64,000 bases of DNA from Amarobacillus sp046328225 (GCA_046328225.1 JAXLWZ010000018.1:1-64000), one strand, 5' to 3'. Counted from the first letter of the stretch, positions 25,871 to 34,639 are shown. Numbers and translations are program-made. Notes: generated by a model from the letters alone, not told the origin.

Positions 25871-25945
25871 GTTCCCGGTTCCCAGTAACCAGTAACCAGG
25901 GGCTACCCCGGGAGAGGCATTCTCCCCGGGGTAGCCCCTTCGTTC
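25871..25945. repeat. Heptad repeat element, family R1, copy b
   Basis: Units GTTCCCG, GTTCCCA, GTAACCA, GTAACCA lead into AGGGGCTACCCCGGGAGA and its inverted partner. It begins 3 bp after the cupredoxin stop. Confidence 0.75.
25898..25939. terminator. Bidirectional terminator-like hairpin in R1 copy b
   Basis: AGGGGCTACCCCGGGAGA pairs with TCTCCCCGGGGTAGCCCCT over about 18 bp with one bulged base. It separates the convergent cupredoxin gene and alanine dehydrogenase scrap. Confidence 0.6.
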
Positions 25946-25946
25946 G

Positions 25947-26037
25947 CTACAAGAGGAAGGGGTTCGGCGCGGCCTGGAGCCCGAACGCTTCGGCGACGGG
26001 GCCGCGGATGAGCAACCCGCGATGGGTGCTCAGGGAT
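25947..26037 (-). pseudogene. 3' fragment of alanine dehydrogenase gene
   Basis: A 91-bp copy of the last codons of ald, including the stop, in the same orientation as the intact gene 162 bp away. It differs at 7 positions: six are synonymous in the ald frame and the seventh changes the last codon from Met to Leu. The fragment ends where R1 copy c begins. The synonymous pattern indicates that it once belonged to a functional ald allele and is not a simple slippage product. Confidence 0.8.
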
Positions 26038-26040
26038 CGA

Positions 26041-26103
26041 GTTCCCGGTTCCCGGTGACCAGGGGCTACCCCGGGGAGGCGTTATCCCCGGGGTGGCCCC
26101 TTC
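26041..26103. repeat. Heptad repeat element, family R1, copy c
   Basis: Units GTTCCCG, GTTCCCG, GTGACCA lead into AGGGGCTACCCCGGGGA (26061-26077), which pairs with TCCCCGGGGTGGCCCCT (26085-26101) as a terminator-like hairpin. It has one heptad fewer than copy b. It lies directly downstream of the ald stop codon. Confidence 0.75.
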
Positions 26104-26108
26104 GTTCG

Positions 26109-27221
26109 CTACATGAGGAAGGGGTTCGGCGCGGCCTGGAGCCCGAAGGCTTCGGCGACGGGGCCACGGATGAGCAGCCCGCGGTGCGTACTCAGGGATT
26201 CGGCGAGGGCGCGGTCGCGGCGCATCGCCTCTTCGATACCGAAGTCGGCGAGGGCCTCGATGTAGGGGAGGGTGGCGCTGGTGAGCGCCTGCGTGCTTGT
26301 CTGGGGGACGGCGCCGGGCATGTTGCTCACACAGTAGTGAACGACGCCCTCCTCGACGTAGATGGGGTCGCTGTGGCTGGTGACGCGCGAGGTCTCGGCG
26401 GCGCCGCCCTGGTCGATGGAGACATCGACGATGACGGCGCCGGGGCCCATGGAGCGGACCATTTCGCGCGAGAGCACGTGGGGTGCGGCGGCGCCGGGAA
26501 CGAGCACGGAGAGGATAGCCAGGTCGGCACCGGCGACTTCCTCGGCGACGGCCTGGGGGTTGGAGACGCGCGTGGCGATGCGCCCGCCGAAGTGCTCCTG
26601 CAGGTAGGCGAGGCGGGCCAGGTCGCGGGACATGACGGTGACGCGCGCATCCAGGCCCATGAGCACGCGCGCGGCGGCGGTCGCGACGGTGCCGGAGCCG
26701 ATGATGACGGCACGGCCGGGGGGCACGCCGGCGACGCCGCCCATGAGCTTGCCGCGCCCCGGCCCGGGATGGCGAAGGAGGGCGGCGCCAATCTCGGCGG
26801 CCATGCGGCCGGCGACCTGGGACATGGGCGCGAGCAGGGGCATGGAGCCATCGGCCTTGCGCACGAGTTCGTAGGCGAGCGATGTCGTGCCCGCCGCGAG
26901 CAGCCGTTCCGTCAGGTCGCGGTCGGCGGCGAGGTGGAGATAGGTGAAGAGCGCGGTCCCGCCACTGAGGAGGGGGTATTCGCTCTCGATGGGCTCCTTC
27001 ACCTTCACGACGAGGTTGGCGGTCGACCAGACCTCGGTGGCAGTGGCGGCGATGGTGGCGCCGGAGGCGATGTAGGCGGCATCGGGGAAGCCGGAGGCGA
27101 GCCCGGCGCCGGTTTCGACGAGCACCTGGTGGCCGCGCAGGGTGAGGGCGTAGGCGCCCTCTGGGGTGAGGCCGACGCGCGCCTCGCCGTCTTTTCGTTC
27201 ACGCACCGTACCGATTCGCAT
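26109..27221 (-). CDS. ald: Alanine dehydrogenase
   Basis: NAD-dependent enzyme of 370 aa interconverting L-alanine and pyruvate plus ammonia; standard length. Seen: RIGTVRERKDGEARVGLTPEG at the N-terminus (the ExRVxLTP-type motif with substrate Arg), Lys in VKVKEP, the MSQVAGRMA block, and VVIGSGTVATAA-like nucleotide-binding text (AVIIGSGTVATAAARV). The start at 27221 is chosen for CGGAGG 6-7 bp before it; the frame is open further upstream. The catabolic role fits amino-acid nitrogen use. The gene's 3' end is partly duplicated just downstream. Confidence 0.95.
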   Translation of the reverse strand: MRIGTVRERKDGEARVGLTPEGAYALTLRGHQVLVETGAGLASGFPDAAYIASGATIAATATEVWSTANLVVKVKEPIESEYPLLSGGTALFTYLHLAADRDLTERLLAAGTTSLAYELVRKADGSMPLLAPMSQVAGRMAAEIGAALLRHPGPGRGKLMGGVAGVPPGRAVIIGSGTVATAAARVLMGLDARVTVMSRDLARLAYLQEHFGGRIATRVSNPQAVAEEVAGADLAILSVLVPGAAAPHVLSREMVRSMGPGAVIVDVSIDQGGAAETSRVTSHSDPIYVEEGVVHYCVSNMPGAVPQTSTQALTSATLPYIEALADFGIEEAMRRDRALAESLSTHRGLLIRGPVAEAFGLQAAPNPFLM

Positions 27222-27400
27222 CGCCAGCCTCCGAGGCATCGGGCATCCACCCGGGAATCTTTCCGGGGATGGTAGGGCATCTACCGCATCGTCACCGCGC
27301 CGACCCTTCGCGGCCCCCGGCACTTCCCCCCGCGCGCCGACCTTCATGACAGCGGACTCGTGGCCTCAGGCCCGGGGGCGCGGGAGCGAGGGGGAAGGAC

Positions 27401-28741
27401 GTGGACGAGATTCGCGAACTTCGGGCATCGGTCCGGTTCCGGGAGCGGCGCTGGCGGGCGGCGGCGGCGCTGTTCGCGCTGGCGCTGTGCGCCTGGGGTA
27501 TGACGACGTGGGGGTATCTTTCGGTGTCACGGGGGGCCGAGGCATCGGAGGACGGCCAGTTCCACGATGTCCACACAACGCTCGCGGTGCGGGTGGACGG
27601 TGTGGACTACTTCGTCGAGGTGCAGTTCTTCCTCGATGCGACGGACCCTTCGCGGTTCGAGGCCGACGCGGCGGCGGCGCGGGCGGCGTTCGTCGCGCGG
27701 TTCCCCGGCGCGGTCGAAGTCACCGGGCCGGAGGTGGCGGCGCAGTACGTTTCGAATGGCTATTGGTGGCCGGCGCGGACGACGTCGTGGGCGTACAACG
27801 GCGCGGGCAAGCCTGCGGGCGTCTCGGGAGATGCGGCGGCGATCGCGGCGGCGGCGCAGAGCTGGGGCCTGACGGGCGCGAACTGGACCTTCAGCGGCGG
27901 CGGCGCCTCGACGGGGAACACGGGTGCTTGCAGCGGGTCGGGGCTCGATACGAAGAACGTCGTCGGCTGGGCGCCGCAATCGGGGTCGGTGCTGGCGGTG
28001 ACGTGCACGTGGTACACGCAGACATCGAACCCGGCGACGGCGATCGAATTCGACATGGAGATTGACCCGGACTGGCCGTGGACGACGGGCGGTTCGATCA
28101 ATGTGGACCTGGAGAGCGTGGTGCTGCACGAATTCGGGCACGCGCTCGGGCTGGCGCACAGCCAGGCGCAGAGCGCGGTGATGTACGCCTCGTATTGCCA
28201 GGGATGCGACAAGCGGACGCTGACGGCGGACGACATCGCGGGGCTGACGTCGCTGTATGGCGCGGGCGGGCCGCCGCCGACGAGCACGCCGCCTCCGCCA
28301 CCACCGGCGACGAACACGCCCACGCCGACGCGGACACCCACGGGCGTACCGAGCGCGACGCCGACTTCGACCGCCAGTTCGACCACGACGCCGACGAAGA
28401 CGGCCACACCGGTCAACACGCCGACGAGCACGCCGACGGCGACGAGCCAGCCGCCAACGAGCACGCCCACGCCGGCGCCGACGGCGACGCCGCGCCCGAG
28501 CCTGCCGCTGCGGCCGGGTGTGAACTTGCTGACGTGGCCGAACGCGAGCCAGGCGGCGGCCGGCGCCCTCGCATCACAGGGGAACGCGATTGCGGCGGTG
28601 TACGCGTGGGACCCGGCGACGCAGAGCTGGACGCACTACTTCCCGGGGCTGCCGGCGTTCGTGAATTCGCTGGCGACGCTGGAGCAGGGGCGCGCGTACT
28701 GGTTCCTCGCGAGCAGCGGCGGAGCCGTCATCATCGATTAG
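27401..28741 (+). CDS. Secreted matrixin-type (M10) zinc metalloprotease with Thr/Pro stalk
   Basis: Protein of 446 aa. A signal or anchor helix lies at residues ~19-40. The catalytic domain has HEFGHALGLAH, the HExxHxxGxxH zinc site (about residue 244), and the Met-turn VMYA. After it comes a ~90-residue Thr/Pro-rich linker made of TPTPT-like repeats, then a C-terminal domain of ~75 residues (PGVNLLTWPN...YWFLAS) that resembles adhesion or cell-wall modules seen at the end of other exported proteins. GTG start with GGGGGAAGGAC upstream. Likely extracellular proteolysis. Confidence 0.88.
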   Translation: MDEIRELRASVRFRERRWRAAAALFALALCAWGMTTWGYLSVSRGAEASEDGQFHDVHTTLAVRVDGVDYFVEVQFFLDATDPSRFEADAAAARAAFVARFPGAVEVTGPEVAAQYVSNGYWWPARTTSWAYNGAGKPAGVSGDAAAIAAAAQSWGLTGANWTFSGGGASTGNTGACSGSGLDTKNVVGWAPQSGSVLAVTCTWYTQTSNPATAIEFDMEIDPDWPWTTGGSINVDLESVVLHEFGHALGLAHSQAQSAVMYASYCQGCDKRTLTADDIAGLTSLYGAGGPPPTSTPPPPPPATNTPTPTRTPTGVPSATPTSTASSTTTPTKTATPVNTPTSTPTATSQPPTSTPTPAPTATPRPSLPLRPGVNLLTWPNASQAAAGALASQGNAIAAVYAWDPATQSWTHYFPGLPAFVNSLATLEQGRAYWFLASSGGAVIID

Positions 28742-28765
28742 GGACGCGCGGGAACGCAGCGCGTG

Positions 28766-28787
28766 GGCCCGGCGGCAACGCCGGGCC
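28766..28787 (+). terminator. Terminator hairpin between convergent genes
   Basis: GGCCCGGCG/CGCCGGGCC stem of 9 bp with a GCAA tetraloop followed by TT, 25 bp after the metalloprotease stop and just before the convergent 109-aa gene's stop. Confidence 0.7.
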
Positions 28788-28795
28788 TTCGTGCG

Positions 28796-29125
28796 TCAGC
28801 GGGAGACGAGCGAGACGGCGGTCGCGAGGGCGTGCGTGCCGAAGCCGGAAATGACACCCCGGCAGGCCGCGCTCAACGGCGATGGTGAGGTGCCATCCCA
28901 GCGCGCGGAACGGACTTCGATGCAGGGGCGGGGATGCGCGCGCAGGGCGGCCGCGATCGTCTCCTGCGCGGCGGCATCGACCGTGTCGGTGAGGATGACG
29001 GCGGGCGAGGGATCGGCGGCGAGCGCGGCGGCGGCCTCGCTCGCGGTGGCGAACACGCGCGGATTCGCCCGGGGTGGCGGCGTCACCTCGCCGGCGGCGG
29101 CAGGCAGGAGCAGGAGCACGCTCAC
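28796..29125 (-). CDS. Hypothetical protein coupled to the CoA-transferase
   Basis: Protein of 109 aa whose GTG overlaps the stop of the double CoA-transferase by 4 bp (GTGA), which supports translation. The composition is Ala/Ser-rich with alternating strand/helix character (PAVILTDTVDAAAQETIAAAL), suggesting a small alpha/beta fold. A hydrophobic N-terminus (SVLLLLPAAAG) could be a weak signal or a buried strand. I do not recognise a family. Its position suggests a role in the same acyl-CoA pathway. Confidence 0.55.
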   Translation of the reverse strand: MSVLLLLPAAAGEVTPPPRANPRVFATASEAAAALAADPSPAVILTDTVDAAAQETIAAALRAHPRPCIEVRSARWDGTSPSPLSAACRGVISGFGTHALATAVSLVSR

Positions 29126-31506
29126 AGGCTCGTGCTCGCGGCGAAGATGGGCGCGTCGGCGGTCACTCCGGCATCGTACAGCGCGGCCACGGCATCGGCG
29201 GAGAGGCCGAGGAGGCCGCCCAGCACTTCGTGGTTATGTTCGGCAAACATCGGCGCCGGCCGGAAGATGCGGGCGGGAGTGCGTTCGAAGCGCCAGGCGA
29301 AGCCGGGATACGGGAAGGTGCCGGCCTCCGGGTGGCGCACAGGCACGAAGAAGCCGCGGTCGTTGAGGTGGTTGTCGCTGACGATCTCCCAGTTCGGCAT
29401 CACCGGCGCGGCGGGGATGCCGGCGGCCTGGAGGAGGTTCGCGGCATGGATGTGGTCGAGCGGCGCGGACCAGGCGGCGATGGCGGCATCGATGGCGTCG
29501 TGGGCGGCGCGGCGGCCCTCGACGGTGGCGAGCGCGGTATCGGCGGCCATGTCTTCGCGCCCGATGACGCGGCAGAGGGCGGCCCAATCGCGTTCGTCGC
29601 GGACGCTGAGGGCGAGCCAGCAATCGGTCCCGGCCGAGCGATAGGCGCCCTGGGGGGCGAACACGGGCGAGCGGTTGCCCATGGGCACGGGGATTTCGCC
29701 GGTCACGGTGTATTGGAGGAACTGCTGCGCGAAGAAGGGGAGGGCGGCTTCGAGCAGGGCCATATCGATCCACTGGCCCTGGCCGGTCTGGCGGGCGACG
29801 TGCAGCGCGGCGAGGACGGCGACGGTGCCGTGGTTGCCGGTGACGGGGTCGGCGTAGAAGGTGCCGGTGCCGAAGTATTCGCCCGGGCCGTAGCCGAGGA
29901 GGCTGGCGAGGCCGCTGGCGGTTTCGATGTTGCTGCCATAGGCGGAGTAGTTGCGCTCGGGGCCGGTCGCGCCGTAGCCGGACATGGAGCACATCACGAG
30001 CTTCGGGTTGACGGTGCGAAGGGTGTCGTAAGCGACGCCGAGCTGGCCCATCACGCGGGCGCCGTTGTTCTCGATGACGACGTCGCTGACGGCCACGAGG
30101 TCGAGGAAGGCCTGGCGCCCGGTCGGCTTCGAGAGGTCGAGGCAGAGGTCGCGTTTGTTGCGGTTGAGCTTGTTGAAGTAGGCGGCGCGGTCGTAGTGGC
30201 GCGGCCAGGTTCGGTCGTTTCCGACCCAGGAGAGGGAGCGCGTGGCCGGCTTGGTGGCGAGCTCGACCTTGATGACGTCGGCGCCGAGGTCGGCGAAGTT
30301 GCGGCCGGCGGCGGGCCCGGCCCAGTTCGCGGTGACTTCAATGACGCGCAGGCCGGCGAGGGGGCCGGCAGCGGGCTCGCCGTGCGCGCGGGCCGGGTAG
30401 GTGACGGCGCGGTTGGGCCATTCGAAGGCGGGCGAAAGGATCGCGGCGGTATCGGCGCCCGCGGCGGAGACGCCGCCGGGGATGCCCGCGGGGGTTTCGG
30501 TCATGCGATAGGGGACGCCGGGGGCGACGAATTCGCGGCCGGCGAGGGCGATGGTGGCGAGGGATCCGCGGGCGGCGAGCTGATCGCTCTTCGCGACGTC
30601 GGCCATGGTGTTGATGGGGCTGATCGCGATCCGCAGCTCCTGGGCCATGTGGTAGATCTCGTGGCGCGTGCGGGTGGAGGCCCATTCGGCGAGCGCGGCC
30701 TGGATCTCGGGCAGGCGCGCCCACCAGTTCGGGGGATCGAAGAGGGTCTCATCGGCGAGGAGGTCGAAGCGTTCGATGAGGAGGAGCAGGTTCTGGTAGG
30801 CGGCGAGGCCGAAGAGGTAGATGAAGCCATCGGCGCAGGGGATGAAGGCGCTGCCGGTGCGCATCTGGATCTGGCCGCCATGGGTCCAGCTGGTGGTGAG
30901 CCAGGCGTGGCAGCTGAGAGTGGCCTCCTGGTGGGACATCTCGATGCGCTGGCCTTCGCCCGTGGCGCGGGCGTGGCGCAGGCCGGCGAGGGCGGCGACG
31001 CCGGCGAGGGTGGCGGTGTGGAACTGCGCCTGGTAGCCGGGCAGGGCGAGTGGCTCGCGCGCGGGGTCACCGGCGATGTATTGGAAGCCGCCGGTGGCCC
31101 ATTCGGTGTAGGGCGTCGATTGCCACATGGCGCGCGGCCCCGAGCGGCCGTAGGGGCTGAGGGAGATGACGACGGCGTGCGCGTTCGCGGCGGCAAGGCG
31201 GTGTTCGAGCGCATCCGCTTCGGCGCCGCGGGCGGAGTGCAGGACGATATCGGCGTGGGCGGCGAGCCGAAGGAAGTCATCGCTTTCGACGGGCGCGGTG
31301 ACGTTGGGCTTGGCGGCGTTGAGCCACGCGTAGAAGGCGCTTTCGCCCTCGACGAGCGGGATTTCGCGGCGTGCAGGGTCGCCGCCGGGTGGTTCGACCT
31401 TGATGACGAGCGCGCCGAGATCGGCGAGGAGGCGGCCGGCGTAGGGACCGGCGACGCCGGTCGCGAGTTCGAGGACGACGACATCGGCGAGGGGATGGCC
31501 GGGCAT
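29122..31506 (-). CDS. Double-length family III CoA-transferase
   Basis: Protein of 794 aa made of two fused CaiB/BaiF domains. The first (residues ~1-385) begins DVVVLELATGVAGPYAGRLLADLGALVIKVE; the second (~395-790) begins LRVIEVTANWAGPAAGRNFADLGADVIKVE. Family III enzymes use an active-site Asp to shuttle CoA; in the second half the DLSKPTGRQAFLDL segment and NGARVM region are the expected neighbourhood, while the first half is less conserved, so one domain may be structural. Such tandem forms occur in organisms degrading steroids and other complex acids. It is divergent from an MFS exporter gene. Confidence 0.92.
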   Translation of the reverse strand: MPGHPLADVVVLELATGVAGPYAGRLLADLGALVIKVEPPGGDPARREIPLVEGESAFYAWLNAAKPNVTAPVESDDFLRLAAHADIVLHSARGAEADALEHRLAAANAHAVVISLSPYGRSGPRAMWQSTPYTEWATGGFQYIAGDPAREPLALPGYQAQFHTATLAGVAALAGLRHARATGEGQRIEMSHQEATLSCHAWLTTSWTHGGQIQMRTGSAFIPCADGFIYLFGLAAYQNLLLLIERFDLLADETLFDPPNWWARLPEIQAALAEWASTRTRHEIYHMAQELRIAISPINTMADVAKSDQLAARGSLATIALAGREFVAPGVPYRMTETPAGIPGGVSAAGADTAAILSPAFEWPNRAVTYPARAHGEPAAGPLAGLRVIEVTANWAGPAAGRNFADLGADVIKVELATKPATRSLSWVGNDRTWPRHYDRAAYFNKLNRNKRDLCLDLSKPTGRQAFLDLVAVSDVVIENNGARVMGQLGVAYDTLRTVNPKLVMCSMSGYGATGPERNYSAYGSNIETASGLASLLGYGPGEYFGTGTFYADPVTGNHGTVAVLAALHVARQTGQGQWIDMALLEAALPFFAQQFLQYTVTGEIPVPMGNRSPVFAPQGAYRSAGTDCWLALSVRDERDWAALCRVIGREDMAADTALATVEGRRAAHDAIDAAIAAWSAPLDHIHAANLLQAAGIPAAPVMPNWEIVSDNHLNDRGFFVPVRHPEAGTFPYPGFAWRFERTPARIFRPAPMFAEHNHEVLGGLLGLSADAVAALYDAGVTADAPIFAASTSL

Positions 31507-31642
31507 GGCGGGCCTCCATGGCGAAGTGGGCGCAAGCCTACCGGAGGGCGCGCCGTGGGAAAACGTTTCATCGCGCGCGCGATTGACCGGCCACGGGGGC
31601 GGACCCTACCGTAATCGGCACCTTCGCCCGGGCAGGAATCCT

Positions 31643-32935
31643 TTGGCCGAACGCCACGACCCTTTCGCGGCCCTGCGACAACGCAACTTCCTCCTGTTTT
31701 CGGGGGCGCGCGCGGCTTCGACGATGGCGCAGCAGATGCTGAACGCGGCGGTGTTCTGGCAGGTCTACGAGATCACGGGTTCGGCGAGCTGGCTGGCGGC
31801 GGTGGGGCTCGTGCGGCTCATCCCACACCTGATGACGGGCCTCATCGCGGGGGCCGTGGCCGACCGTTACAACCGGCGGCGGGTGATGCTGATTTCGCAG
31901 AGCATCCAGCTGAGCTCGATGGCGACGCTCGCGGCGGTGACGGTGGGGGGGAACGACAGCGTCTGGCCGATTTTCGCGTGCGTGTTCGTGATCGCGCTGG
32001 CAGGGGCGTTCGAATGGCCGGCACGGCAGGCGCTGCTGCCCATGCTCGTGACCGCGGAGACGTTCCCGAACGCCATCATCGTCAGCGGGACGGTGCAGCA
32101 GGCGGCGTTCGTGACGGGCCCGGCGGTGGGCGCGGGGCTGATCGCGGTCTCGGGCGTGGGCCTGGCGTATTCGTCCGTGGCCGTGCTCGTGGTGACAAGC
32201 GTGCTGCTGGTGACGACGCTTCGGCCGCGCGAGGGCGATGCGCCGAAGCGCGCGGTGAGTGTCGCGGCGATCGCGGAGGGCGTGCGGTTCGTGTTCCACC
32301 GCCAGCCGGTGCTGGGTTCGATGACGCTGGACATGTTCGCGGTGATCTTTGGCGGCGCGACGGCGCTGCTGCCCATCTATGCGAAGGAAATCCTCGACGT
32401 AGGGGCGATCGGCTACGGCTTCCTGTTCGCGGCGGTGGATGCGGGCGCGCTGCTGATGTCGGTGGTGGTGATCTTCATGCCGCCGATCCAGCGGGTGGGG
32501 CGGACACTGCTGTGGGCGGTGCTCGCGTTCGGGATCGCGACGATGGCGTTCGGGCTTTCGCGCTGGTTCCCGCTGTCGCTGGCGGCGCTGTTCGCGGTGG
32601 GCGCGGCGGATCAGATCAGCGTGGTGATGCGCCAGACGACGATCCAGCTGGCGACGCCGGACGAGCTGCGCGGGCGGGTGACGGCGGTGAATATGCTCTT
32701 CATCGGCACGTCGAACCAGCTCGGGCAGGTGGAATCCGGCCTCGTCGCGGCGCTCACGAACGCGACCTTCGCGGTCGTCTCGGGCGGGGCGGGGTGCCTG
32801 GCGGTGCTGGGCGTGGTCGCGGCGAAGATGCCCGAGCTGCGGCGCTACCGGCTGCAGCCCGCCCAGGATTTACATGATCGGGAACTCGAGGCGGGCGCGA
32901 CCGAGGAGCTCGCCTCGGCCGCCGGGGGTTCGTAG
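31643..32935 (+). CDS. Major facilitator superfamily exporter (EntS-like)
   Basis: Membrane protein of 430 aa with about twelve helices. The first residues DPFAALRQRNFLLFSGAR and the loop AGAVADRYNRRRVM after helix 2 are typical of MFS family 3 exporters such as enterobactin exporter EntS. It probably exports a small hydrophobic compound; the substrate is unknown. The TTG at 31643 follows AGGAA at 6 bp; TACCGT near 31607 could be the -10 box. The frame is open further upstream, but that part would overlap the divergent CoA-transferase promoter. Confidence 0.88.
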   Translation: MAERHDPFAALRQRNFLLFSGARAASTMAQQMLNAAVFWQVYEITGSASWLAAVGLVRLIPHLMTGLIAGAVADRYNRRRVMLISQSIQLSSMATLAAVTVGGNDSVWPIFACVFVIALAGAFEWPARQALLPMLVTAETFPNAIIVSGTVQQAAFVTGPAVGAGLIAVSGVGLAYSSVAVLVVTSVLLVTTLRPREGDAPKRAVSVAAIAEGVRFVFHRQPVLGSMTLDMFAVIFGGATALLPIYAKEILDVGAIGYGFLFAAVDAGALLMSVVVIFMPPIQRVGRTLLWAVLAFGIATMAFGLSRWFPLSLAALFAVGAADQISVVMRQTTIQLATPDELRGRVTAVNMLFIGTSNQLGQVESGLVAALTNATFAVVSGGAGCLAVLGVVAAKMPELRRYRLQPAQDLHDRELEAGATEELASAAGGS

Positions 32936-32943
32936 GCGGGGGG

Positions 32944-33240
32944 CTACTCTCGCGGGAAAGCCCAGGCGACTTCGGTGGGCGCGCCGGCGAGGGCGACGGT
33001 GGCGAGGCCACGGTCGTACTCGGGTTCGCGCTTGCGGGTGGCCTTGCGGTCGGCGAGGTAGGCGGAGAGGGCGGATTCGGCGCCGCGGCCAACGAAGTGG
33101 ACCTTGCCGCAGCAGCAGTGCTCCATGCCGGCGGCGCCATCCTCGGCGGGGGCGGCGGTGGGCGTGCAGGGGCAGCCGCAGACGTAGGTGAGGCCTTCGC
33201 GGCCATCCTTGGGTTCAGAGCGGAAGACGGGCGTTTCCAT
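32944..33240 (-). CDS. Small Cys-rich putative metal-binding protein
   Basis: Protein of 98 aa with two cysteine clusters, CGCPC near residue 21 and HCCCGKVHFVG near residue 41, i.e. six Cys and nearby His, suitable for zinc, iron or copper. The C-terminal half is a charged helix followed by a strand-like end. It is the last gene downstream of dapA and the DUF2007 gene on the minus strand. I do not recognise the family. Confidence 0.65.
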   Translation of the reverse strand: METPVFRSEPKDGREGLTYVCGCPCTPTAAPAEDGAAGMEHCCCGKVHFVGRGAESALSAYLADRKATRKREPEYDRGLATVALAGAPTEVAWAFPRE

Positions 33241-33311
33241 GGGGCACCTCGCCGGGTGATATGGGTACACGGTACGGCGGCGGGAGCGGTCGCGCACGCG
33301 CGGGCGGTGTG

Positions 33312-33716
33312 TCAGCGGTGGCTGAGCAGCTCGCCGATGGCGATGACCAGCGCGAGCACGACGACGACCTGGAGCGCGACGCGGAGGGTCGCGCGGCCGG
33401 AGGCATCGAGGGCGCCGGAGCCGGCGGTGACGATATTGTCCGATTCGCCGCGGTCGCGGAGGAGGTCGCGGGCGCGGGGGGCTTCGCCGGAGCGGACGAG
33501 GATGGCCCAGGTGGCGCGCTGGAAGGCGTGCGGGTAGCCGCCGGGGGTGGCGCGCCCGCCCACGACCTGGGTGCGAAAGCCATCGGCATCCAGGCGGCCG
33601 GCGACGATGCTGGCGGCGGCTTCGCTATCACCCTCCCAGACGGGCTCCCAGCGCGAGGGCGGCCGGTGGCCGCGAACACGCGGCTGCCGGCGGGCCTTGC
33701 GATGGACGGGTTCCAC
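33312..33716 (-). CDS. DUF2007-like protein with C-terminal membrane helix
   Basis: Protein of 134 aa. Residues ~25-85 (EPVWEGDSEAAASIVAGRL through ARDLLRD) resemble the DUF2007 signal-transducing fold; residues ~112-132 form a membrane helix (VALQVVVVLALVIAIGEL). It starts 2 bp after the dapA stop, so it is in the dapA operon. The function is unknown. The N-terminal ~20 residues are basic. Confidence 0.66.
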   Translation of the reverse strand: MEPVHRKARRQPRVRGHRPPSRWEPVWEGDSEAAASIVAGRLDADGFRTQVVGGRATPGGYPHAFQRATWAILVRSGEAPRARDLLRDRGESDNIVTAGSGALDASGRATLRVALQVVVVLALVIAIGELLSHR

Positions 33717-33718
33717 GC

Positions 33719-34612
33719 CTAGCGAGCACCCACGGGCACATCGAGGGCGTGCCTGCGGACCTCGGCCATGACCTTCGCGCCGACGGCGGCATCGGGTTCG
33801 ACCACGGGCAGACGGGGCACGCCGATTTCGAAGCCGAGCTGGCGCAGGACGTAGCGGATGGTGCTCGGGCTGCCGTTGAGGAAGCAGGCGTCGGTGAGGG
33901 GGCAGAGACGGCGATGGATGGCGGCCGCTTCGGCGACGCGCCCTTCGAGCACGAGTTCGAGCATGCGCCGCTGCTGCCCGGCGACGATGTGACCGGTGAC
34001 GCTGATCGCGCCGTAGGCACCCAGGCAGTAGAGGTGGAAGCTGTCGTTGTCGTTGCCGCTCCAGATCTTGAAATCGGGGCGGGCTTCGATGACGGCGGCG
34101 GCCTGCGCGAGGTTCGCGGTCGCGTCCTTGTTGCCCACGATGTTGGGGATTTCGGCCAGGCGCAGGATGGTATCGAGCGTCATGGCGGTGCCCACGCGGC
34201 CGGGCACGTCGTAGAGGATGACGGGGAGGGTGGTGCTCTCGGCGATCGCCTTGAAGTGCTGGTAGATGCCTTCCTGGGGGGGCTTCAGGTAGTAGGGGAC
34301 GACCGCGAGGATGGCATCGGCGCCGGCCTTTTCGGCGAGGCGGGTGAGGTGGATCGAGTGGCGCGTATCGTTCGTGCCCGCGCCCGCGACGACGGTGGCG
34401 GTGCCGAGCTCCTGCTTCAGTTCTTCCCAGAGGCGTGCCTTTTCGTCGTCGGTGAGGAGCGGGGATTCGCCGGTGGTGCCGACGGCCACGATGCCGTGGT
34501 TGCCGCTTCGCACGAGGTGCGCGGCGAGGCGGCGGGCGTGGGCGTAATCCACGGTGCCGTCGGGGGTGTACGGCGTGACCATCGCCGTCAGCAGGCGTCC
34601 GAGTTCTGTCAT
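33719..34612 (-). CDS. dapA: 4-hydroxy-tetrahydrodipicolinate synthase (DapA family)
   Basis: Aldolase-superfamily enzyme of 297 aa, the normal length. GTTGESPLL binds the pyruvate carboxylate, YDVPGRVGTAM provides the conserved Tyr, and the Schiff-base Lys is in VGNKDATAN (usually GIKEAT). The reaction joins pyruvate and aspartate semialdehyde in lysine and diaminopimelate synthesis; other members of the family act on sugar acids, but GTTGE and PGR favour DapA. The ATG has GGAG upstream, within a leader of about 20 bases after a TACAAT box. First gene of a three-gene minus-strand unit. Confidence 0.93.
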   Translation of the reverse strand: MTELGRLLTAMVTPYTPDGTVDYAHARRLAAHLVRSGNHGIVAVGTTGESPLLTDDEKARLWEELKQELGTATVVAGAGTNDTRHSIHLTRLAEKAGADAILAVVPYYLKPPQEGIYQHFKAIAESTTLPVILYDVPGRVGTAMTLDTILRLAEIPNIVGNKDATANLAQAAAVIEARPDFKIWSGNDNDSFHLYCLGAYGAISVTGHIVAGQQRRMLELVLEGRVAEAAAIHRRLCPLTDACFLNGSPSTIRYVLRQLGFEIGVPRLPVVEPDAAVGAKVMAEVRRHALDVPVGAR

Positions 34613-34639
34613 CGCGGGAGCTCCGGGAAGGGTCTGTGT

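Noticed and set aside
29074..31614. An 846-codon open frame opposite the double CoA-transferase
   Set aside because: Same shadow effect; low-complexity Gly/Ala/Glu/Asp composition without motifs.
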